In this document: in pieces, positions 57,400-64,000 of the stretch
Layout of the letters: every line of letters begins with the position of its first letter
Numbering within the stretch: the first letter of the stretch is position 1
NCBI RefSeq assembly: GCF_018294505.1
Contig: NC_057809.1
Span: forward strand, 135,568,979 to 135,632,978
DNA: 64,000 nucleotides
Source of the DNA: Triticum aestivum
Taxonomy: Eukaryota > Streptophyta > Magnoliopsida > Poales > Poaceae
Reading direction: 5' to 3'
Program-made: the position numbers and the translations under genes
The notes under the pieces: generated by a model
What the model was told of the DNA's origin: nothing
Seen by the model: the letters and a program-made list of their open reading frames with translations, nothing else
The model's database searches: none

Positions 57400-57750
57400 G
57401 TGGGTGGGCTTAGTCGCGAATCTGTTCCGCCTAAGTTTGAAAAAATCCTAACGAGTGAAGAGCAATCCTCCCACTCGGGGGCTTAGCTGCAGTCCAGCAC
57501 TCGACTAAGCTCTCTCACTAAGAGGCTTAACGGTAGTCCAGCACTCGCCTAAGTTTAAAAAATCCTACCGAGTGGAGAGCAGTCCTCCCACTCAGGGGCT
57601 TAGCTGCAGTCGAGCACTCGCCTAAGTTCTCTCACTAAGAGGCTTAACGGCAGTCAAGCACTCGCCTAAGTTTGGAAAAATCCTACCGAGTGGAGAGCAA
57701 TCCTCCCACTCGGGGGCTTAGCTGCAGTCCAGTACTCGCCTAAGTTTGAG
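57400..57750 (+). repeat. 118-bp tandem repeat in F2, about three copies
   Basis: tcctccca at 57466, 57583 and 57701. Same unit as 36130-36853 in F1, half the copy number. Confidence 0.9.
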
Positions 57751-57753
57751 ACC

Positions 57754-58033
57754 CATCCCTATCCGCAAGGACGAGGAGGTGCAGGTCGACTGCAACCTTC
57801 TCCTTCGGAGCTGCGGCACAAATACAACATCCGCTCCATCCCTATCCGCAAGGACGACGAGGTGCAGGTCGACTGCAACCTTCTCCTTCGGAGCTGCGGC
57901 ACAAATACAACGTTCGCTCCATCCTTATCCGCAAGGATGACGAGGTGTAGGTCAACTGCCACCTTCTCCTTCGGAGCTGCGGCACAAATACAACGTCCGC
58001 TCTATCCCTATCCGCAAGGACGAAGAGGTGCAG
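57754..58033 (+). repeat. 83-bp tandem repeat in F2, just over three copies
   Basis: atccgcaagg recurs at 57761, 57844, 57927 and 58010, exactly 83 bp apart, with ccttctccttcggagctgc in each unit. It lies just past the 3' end of the antisense gene (58170). Not present in F1. Confidence 0.92.
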
Positions 58034-58169
58034 CAAGCAAAGTCCATCCGAAGGCAAACACAAGCACATTCGGAGATAAACCAAATTCAGATAAATACTA
58101 AAAGGTTCCAAGCAGCGAATCAAAAGTACTCAGGCAAATTTAAAGCATATCCAAGTTTCATAAGATTGT

Positions 58170-61100
58170 TCACTCAGCCGGAGGAGGACTGGCAGGCTCC
58201 ACGAATGAGTCCAGATCGATCCCATCAGTGATCTGAGTGGCGGCAGCAATGAAAGTCTCCATGAAGGACTGGAAGTCGTGCTTTTTGGTGTTAGCGACTT
58301 TGATCGCAGCCAGCTTGTCTTCACGAACCTCCTTGCAATGGACTCGCACCAGGGACAGCGGCACGTCAGCACCACACCGGGCGGAGGATTTCTTCCATTC
58401 TTGCACTCGGTCAGGGATCTCGTTCAGTCGAGTCATCGGAGATTCCAGATCATTCTGAAGCGTCGCCTCCGGCCAAAGCATCGAGTCGATTCGAGAGACA
58501 ACCTCCTTCAGCCGTGTGAGGTAGCTTGTGGCGCTGGCGATACGGGACTCCAGTTGGAGCATGTTCATCGCAGTTTCGTCGCAGACCGGGGAAGCGATAG
58601 GGTCCAGACCCGTCTCGACCCTTCCAGTTTCTTCGTCAAAGTCTTGACAAAGTTCTGCAGCCAAAAGTCAGTTCAATCAACCAAGCAAAATCCGATGGCA
58701 AGCATCAACACAGTCAGATTAAAAGAAATACCTCCCAGCACGAGATAAAGCTTCTTGGTGAGGGTCCTCAGATAAGCTTCTGTGTCGTTCCTCTTGCGGA
58801 TCGCAGACTCCAACTTTCCGTTCAGGACGACCTTATCCTTCTTCAGGCTGGTCACTTCGCGGTTAGCTTCATTAAGACAAGATGTCAGTCTAGTCACCTT
58901 TCCTTCAAGCGTTCCGACTAAAGCAAGCTTCTTGTCTGCGAGAGCGGTTTTGTCTTGGGCTGCTTTTTGCGCGGCGGCGAGGTCCGAGTCCTTCTTGTCC
59001 AGAGCCAACTTCATTTTCTCTGCAAAAGAAACAATCAAATCAAAAAAAAAGATCAAAGAGATATATTGAAATTCAGTCGGCAATCAGTTACCTTCCATAC
59101 CAGCGGCCTCGTCTTGAGCTTTTTTCAGATTTTGCTGAGCCAATTCCAAGTCTAAGTTGAGTTGCCTCTGCTTCTCTTTGAGTTCGGAAAACTTGGAGAT
59201 AAGAGTACAAGACTTCTGCAGGAGGCAAAAGACAGGTCAATCGATAGGTTCGAAAGCAGTCCATTTCCGAGTGAATAAAATCTAAAGAAGTGGACAACAA
59301 GATGTTCAGACCCCAGTCGACTGCCAGCAGTCGACCGCGGTCTCGGGGACTACACCCAGTGGGTGCACTTGGCGTGCCCCCACCGGTTCTGATCCCACTC
59401 TCCCGGCCTGCCGGAGTCGAGTGCAAGGAGTATAAAAAGAGAGAGAGAGAAAGAACAATTGCACCATCAAGAAAAGAAGAACTCAGACCACAGTCGACTG
59501 CCAGCAGTCGATCGCGGTCTCGGGGACTACACCCAGTGGGTGCACTTGGCGTGCCCCACCGGTTTTGATCCCACTCACCCAGACCTAGTGGAATAGCAAA
59601 ACTACCAAAAACGACAGCAACACCCAGTGGGTGCTCTAATTCAACGCGAACAACAGGAGATTGTGCAGAAGAAGATTTTTTGAGAACAAAAACAGTCAGA
59701 AAGTCTACTCACCTGGACGTTGGCCCGAAGAGCGGCACTAGCGTCGTAGGCATCTTGACTGCTCTCGTGCACTATCTTCACCCGCTCCATCATCATATTA
59801 GCCTGTCGGATGGCCTCCGCAGCCGCTTCCGACTGGTTGTCTGGGACGGGGTAGCTGGTGAAAAAATGTGCAGACGACCCAGGTGCAGCTGCTTGAGGCT
59901 CCGTGGTATGGAGTTGGATAGTTGAAGGAACCACAGGAGCGGTCGACCGCGTGTGATGCCCACTCGACAAGGGTGCAGCGAACGTCACAGCAGCCCTGCC
60001 CGCATCTTCAGCTTGACAGACGGGAGGCGTTGCAGTTGGCTCTTGTCGAGCCACCCTGCCAGCTGTTACCTTCTTGCTCTTCCTAGGCTTAGGAGCCACA
60101 TCTTCGTCGTCGTCCGGAAGGTCAATGATGTTGGGTGGAGCTGCAAGACAGAACAGTCGACCCCAAGTGAACCACTCGACCCTAAAAGGATCAAGAATCG
60201 AAATCGCAAGAGTTCATACCTGGGTTAGAGGTTACCGCATCCTCCATTTCCTCGTCCCGGTACTGGTACGAAGAGGTCCCTGACGTAGCAGCACTGCAAA
60301 GGCCTGCATTCAATCGGTTACACCTAGTTAATCGGATCCACATAAAGGACAAGTCAGATGGTTACCCGAAGATAGTAGGAACGGTCACTTTGATCCGGGG
60401 CAAAGCTTTGGGCAGTTTGGACGAGATGGCTTTCGGCACTTTCGGCGCTGGAAGCGATGCAACCTTGGATTGCTTTGGAGGCTTCTCAGTCAGCGTCGGG
60501 GAAGACGTCCTAGGGCGCTTCGAGGATTGCCCGATCGACGCAGCCACCAAGTTCGGAGCGCGTGTCGGGTCATGAGTGTGCTTGGACCTCCTCTCCCTGC
60601 GAGGAGGCGAGTCGACTTCTTCCTCATCGGTCGATTCATCGCTCTCCTCGTCCTCCTCGGCTTCCGAATGCTCCTTGCCGCTCTCGCCCCCGCTTCCTTC
60701 TTCTTCAGCGCCGGGATCCTGCACTCCGTTGGGCATCGAGTACATTTCAATGAGGGCCTAAAAAGATAACAATCGAAAGACATTCAGTCGACCACAAACG
60801 GGACATCACGTGGTGAATCGGAAAGATACTTGATAAAACAAAAATATACCTGCTCCGACTGGCGCGAGTTGTCGAATGGAATCACCGTCCTGGATCCCCG
60901 AGGGTTGTCCTTGTAGCCAGTGATTCCCCTCAACTAGTTCTCCAAGATATCCTCGTTGACCTCCTTCGGGTGGATCCGAGTGGTATCCTCGAGCCCAGAG
61001 TACATCCACATCGGATGATCGCGCGCCTGAAGAGGTTGGATGCGTCGGCCGAGAAAGACCTCCAGCAGATCCATCCCGGTCATTCCATCGCGGACAAGCT

Positions 61101-61845
61101 GGACGACCCGTTCAACCTGCTCCTTGACCTGCGCCTTCTCTTCTGGAACTACCTTCAGGGGAGCAGGCTTCTCCACTCAAGCCAAGGAAAAAGGAGGAAG
61201 TCCAATCGACTGGCTAGGGGTTGGCTGATCCTTGCAGTAAAACCAAGTCGACTGCCAGCCCCGGACCGAGTCAGGAAGGATCATCGCTGGGAAAGTACTC
61301 TTGCTCCTCATCTGGATCCCCAGGCCACCGCACATCTGGATCACCCGCGTCCTCTCGTCACTTGACTTGGCCTTTTTGACCGACTGGGAACGGCAAGTGA
61401 AGATGTGTTTGAAAAGCCCCCAGTGCGGTCGACAGCCCAAGAAGTTTTCGCACATGGACACGAAAGCGGCCAGATAGACTATGGTGTTCGGAGTGAAATG
61501 GTGGAGCTGAGCCCCAAAGAAGTTCAAAAAACCCCGGAAGAAAGGGTGGGGAGGCAGCGAGAATCCGCGATCTACGTGGGTTGCTAGGAGGACACACTCA
61601 CCCTCTCTAGGCTGCGGCTCGGTTTCGTCCCCCGGGAGCCGAGCCGACTTGTGGGGGCTCAATCCCCCCTCCACCAGGTCGTCGAGGTCATCTTGCGTGA
61701 TTGCCGAGCGGATCCAGTCGCCCTAGATCCAGCCCGCCGGCAGGCCGGACCTCGACGAGGATCCGCCCCGGCTGGTCCGCTTACCCTTCGCCTTCGCGGT
61801 CGCCTTCTTCGCGCGTTCCAGCGCCGCCGTCTTATCCTTCCCCAT
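58170..61845 (-). pseudogene. Seven-exon antisense gene of F2 (gypsy-type transposon domain plus coiled coil)
   Basis: On the minus strand, seven exons join with GT..AG introns and consistent phase: 61845-60850, 60757-60366, 60293-60220, 60140-59713, 59215-59092, 59019-58732, 58654-58170; about 925 codons. Exon 1 starts MGKDKTAALERAKK (basic) and holds the domain Pfam calls putative gypsy type transposon (PF04195): PHPFFRGFLNFFGAQLHH, AAFVSMCENFLG. Exons 2-4 are acidic/Ser/Pro-rich with a basic patch (PKPRKSKK). Exons 5-7 are coiled-coil-like (KKDSDLAAAQKAAQDK). Stops inside exon 1 at 61723-61725 (TAG), 61177-61179 (TGA) and 60934-60936 (TAG) break it. Antisense ORFs are known in Tat elements; function unknown. 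Confidence 0.85.
59308..59583. repeat. Two copies of an about 100-bp module inside intron 4 of the antisense gene
   Basis: cagtcgactgccagcagtcg...cggtctcggggactacacc...gtgggtgcacttggcgtgcccc occurs at about 59308-59405 and 59487-59583, separated by an AG-rich stretch. They lie within the unusually long 497-bp intron; the other five are 71-92 bp. Confidence 0.8.
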
Positions 61846-61962
61846 GGTGGCAGATCGAGCTCGAGTGGAGGTCCGGCGACGAGGCGGAAGCGAGAGTGGC
61901 GGAGAGATCGGGAGAAAGAGAAGAGATAATAGGGGCATGCGGAGCAGAGGCCTGGCCCGAGA

Positions 61963-61973
61963 CCTTTTATAAG
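61963..61973 (-). promoter_or_regulatory. TATA box of the F2 antisense gene
   Basis: Minus strand CTTATAAAAGG, about 120 bp before the ATG at 61845, with GC-rich sequence between. It lies inside the element, not in the LTR, so the antisense gene appears to have its own promoter. Confidence 0.65.
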
Positions 61974-62392
61974 AGCTTCTGCCGAGTGGCTGACTAGTGG
62001 TCCCAAGCGATCTAAACAAATCCCGCAACAGTCGCGCGTGCAGTACGTGGTGAAAAAGGTGGCGCGAGGATCGAGGAGACTTACCTAATCCGTCCAGATA
62101 ACCTCGTTTCCTCCCATCTGGCGCGCTTCCCAAAATTCGAATCCCGCGAGATCCGCGGAGAGCGGAACAACCTGTCAGACTGAAGACAAACACCCTCTAC
62201 ATCATCATTTGGAATTCAACCATGAAAGTTCACTTGACAACAACCAAGAATGGACCAAGGCGACTGATAAAGGAGTCGACGTCATCTCCTCAACTCATTG
62301 TTTCAGGACAAGGCATATTCATAGCACAAAGAGTGGGTCAGAAGTGTTCTCAACCCCTTCCTCACTCGAACCCTGATCCATTCGGGGGCTAA
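61974..62392. other. F2 region between antisense promoter and 3' LTR
   Basis: Presumed upstream promoter sequence of the antisense gene, then the polypurine tract cgggggctaa at 62383-62392. No coding sequence recognised. Confidence 0.6.
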
Positions 62393-62930
62393 TGATGAAG
62401 CTATGTACCTAGGGTAGGGTCATGGACCTGTCCGGCATACCCTCCCCGAGGACATCTTTACAAAGAATCAGAAGCAGTCTAAGAGAAAACATCATCCACT
62501 CGACCATGAAGATGTGCTCACTCGACCACCTTGAAGACACTCGACCACTAGAAGACAAGAAGCCCTCCACTCCGCAACGGTCGTGCCTTAAACCATAGCA
62601 TTATGGGCATTTATAACACTTTATTGTAGACATTACCAGTAACGCCCCACCATTATGAACATTGAACCATGTGTAACGGAGGGGAGCTGGGGTCCTGGCG
62701 CACTCTATATAAGCCACCCCCTCCTTTGGGACAAGGGTTCGCACTTCTGTAAACACACACACCCATATAATCCAGTCGACCGCCTCAGGGCACCGAGACG
62801 TAGGGCTGATACTTCCTCTGAGAAGGGCCTGAACTCGTAAAACTCGTGTGTACAACTACTCCATAGCTAGGATCTTGCCTCCTCATACCTACCACCCCCC
62901 CATTCTACTGTCAGTCTTAGATCCACGACA
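62393..62930 (+). repeat. F2 3' LTR
   Basis: 538 bp, TGATGAAGC to CACGACA, TATA at 62705-62713. By eye it differs from the 5' LTR at about 17 positions, which suggests an insertion on the order of a million years old with the usual grass LTR rate (inference). TSD TTGAT at 62931-62935. Confidence 0.9.
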
Positions 62931-62935
62931 TTGAT

Positions 62936-63037
62936 TTCACAAGATTCAGTATTGGCAAGAGGAGCAATCGAAGTGCTAAGGAAATCATTATTATTGGTAT
63001 TGGTGGAGTCACACAATTTGGTAGTATCTTGAGCCAT
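62936..63037 (-). pseudogene. S2 gag N-terminal part
   Basis: MAQDTTKLCDSTNTNNNDF from 63037, continuing to TESCEI at the F2 insertion. It resumes at 50478. Together they give a gag interrupted by exactly F2 plus one TSD copy. Confidence 0.85.
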
Positions 63038-63084
63038 CGCGACAAACAAGCAATCCAACACACGAGCAAACAAAAGGCAAGCGA

Positions 63085-63131
63085 GAAAAAGGCAAACGGA
63101 GAAGGAGAAGGAGAAGGAGAAGGAGAAAGAG
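63085..63131. repeat. (GAGAAG)n microsatellite in the S2 leader
   Basis: Repeated gagaagg / gagaaa units between gag and primer site. The corresponding stretch in the other S copies is shorter and not regular. Confidence 0.8.
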
Positions 63132-63253
63132 AGGGCGAATAAAATGGCAAGGGTGAAGTGGGGGAGAGAAAAACGAGAGGAAAATGGCAACTAATGTAAT
63201 GCGGGAGATAGGGATTGTGATGGGTACTTGGTATGTTGACTTTTTGCGTAGAC

Positions 63254-63271
63254 TCCCTGGCAACGGCGCCA
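63254..63271 (-). promoter_or_regulatory. S2 primer-binding site
   Basis: Minus strand TGGCGCCGTTGCCAGGGA, 11 bases inside LTR-E. One base differs from the two other S sites. Confidence 0.85.
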
Positions 63272-63282
63272 GAAATTCTTCT

Positions 63283-64000
63283 TGCTACCTCTTGAGCTTG
63301 TGTTGGTTTTCCCCGAAGAGGAAAGGATGATGCAGCAGAGTAGCGTAAGTATTTCCCTCAGTTTTTGAGAACCAAGGTATCAATCCAGTAGGAGGCCACG
63401 CGCAAGTCCCTCGTACCTACACAACACAAAGAGCTCAACGCAACCAACACGATTAGGGGTTGTCAATCCCTTCACGGTCACTTACGAAAGTGAGATCCGA
63501 TAGATAATATTTTTGGTATATTTTGTATAAAGATGCAAAGTGAAAAAGTAAAAGACAAAGTAGAAAAGCAAAGCAAGATTAAAGTGATGCAGATTGATAT
63601 GATGAGAATAGACCCGGGGGCCATAGGTTTCACTAGTGGCTTCTCTCAAGAGCATAAGTATTCTATGGTGGGTGAACAAATTACTGTTGAGCAATTGACA
63701 GAATTGAGCATAGTTATGAGAATATCTAGGCATGATCATGTATATAGGCATCACGTCCGTGACAAGTAGATCGAAATGATTCTGCATCTACTACTATTAC
63801 TCCACTCATCGACCGCTATCCAGCATGCATCTAGAGTATTAAGTTAAAAAATAGAGTAACGCTTTAAGCAAGATGACATGATGTAGAGAGATAAATTCAT
63901 GCAATATGAAATAAACCCCATCTTGTTATCCTCGATGGCAACGATACAATACGTGTCTTTCTGCCCCTTCTGTCACTGGGAAAGAACACCGCAAGATCGA
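63283..64000 (-). repeat. S2 LTR-E (5' LTR), cut by window end
   Basis: Begins tgctacctcttgagcttgtg (plus strand) and tracks LTR-D base for base with few changes to the end of the window. About 850 bp of it, including U3, lie outside. Confidence 0.88.

Larger units (their letters stand above)
36854..57740. repeat. Segmental tandem duplication, unit 2
   Basis: Gag and LTR-C correspond to 21302-23950, and the right part of LTR-D through the F2 repeats corresponds to about 24075-36853. The 5.7 kb between (LTR-C right part, Copia LTR, Gypsy fragment, second Copia LTR, LTR-D left part) is absent from unit 1. The right limit is uncertain by one or more 118-bp repeats. Confidence 0.75.
50484..62930 (+). 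mobile_element. F2: complete Tat-lineage Gypsy element (Fatima-like), 12.4 kb
   Basis: Both LTRs (50484-51022, 62393-62930), primer site, gag, protease, RT with double RNase H, integrase, two tandem-repeat arrays, a spliced antisense gene and a polypurine tract (cgggggctaa at 62383-62392). TSD TTGAT on both sides within S2 gag. Complete in structure but with several stops and frameshifts in pol. Confidence 0.93.
44102..64000 (-). mobile_element. S2: second S element, right end outside the window
   Basis: 3' LTR (LTR-D, 44102-45667), 3' noncoding region, protease, gag interrupted by F2 (TSD TTGAT at 50479-50483 and 62931-62935), gag start, primer site, then 5' LTR (LTR-E, from 63283). LTR-D and LTR-E share the variant gcttgygttggttttccccgaagagg, unlike LTR-A and LTR-C, so S2 is a separate insertion from the complex at 17584-39973. 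Confidence 0.9.

Overview
This window is plant nuclear DNA, almost certainly from the wheat group (Triticeae). It contains BARE/WIS/Angela-type Copia LTRs, an abundant Gypsy LTR starting TGATACGTCTCC whose internal region codes only for Gag and protease, a Tat-lineage Gypsy element with dual RNase H and an antisense gene, and CACTA transposons with palindromic subterminal repeats. I see no host gene in its own right. Every base can be assigned to a transposable element, and the order of insertion can be read from target-site duplications (TSDs). Family names are from recognition, not a database search. Identity and count statements were made by eye.

Layout. 1-1098 is the end of a CACTA element cut by the window edge. 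It sits in the reverse transcriptase of a minus-strand Copia element. Pieces of that Copia are 1099-1152 (RT), 13784-17220 (RT start, integrase, Gag, leader), and its 5' LTR split into 17221-17583 and 39974-41367. Inside the Copia RT lies a complete 12.6-kb CACTA (1153-13783, TSD CCA). It carries a TNP2-type transposase, a second four-exon gene ending in a Ulp1-like peptidase, a small RNase-H1-HBD/transmembrane ORF, and one captured exon of a host ABIL (Abl-interactor-like) gene.

The Copia LTR was hit by a minus-strand nonautonomous Gypsy element, here called S (17584-39973, TSD GGGGG). S has become a rearranged tandem: LTR-A, internal, hybrid LTR-B, internal, a truncated Tat-lineage element F1 (29222-36853), a second S gag, LTR-C. 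The right edge of the Copia LTR abuts a chromovirus-like Gypsy fragment (41368-42544). Next comes an oppositely oriented Copia LTR (42545-44101), itself hit by a second S element (S2, 44102 to the window end). S2 carries a complete nested Tat-lineage element, F2 (50484-62930, TSD TTGAT).

F1 and F2 share the same insertion junction, so they are copies made by a segmental tandem duplication and not two insertions. Unit 1 is about 21302-36853 and unit 2 about 36854-57740, with the junction at 36853/36854 where a 118-bp F repeat is fused in frame to S gag. Unit 1 later lost about 5.7 kb by recombination between two LTRs, leaving hybrid LTR-B (exchange between about 23945 and 24075). F2 also holds a seven-exon antisense gene (61845 to 58170) with its own TATA box, consistent intron phases and three nonsense codons. 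All protein genes of the larger elements carry stops or frameshifts, mostly of the C-to-T type expected from decay of methylated DNA.
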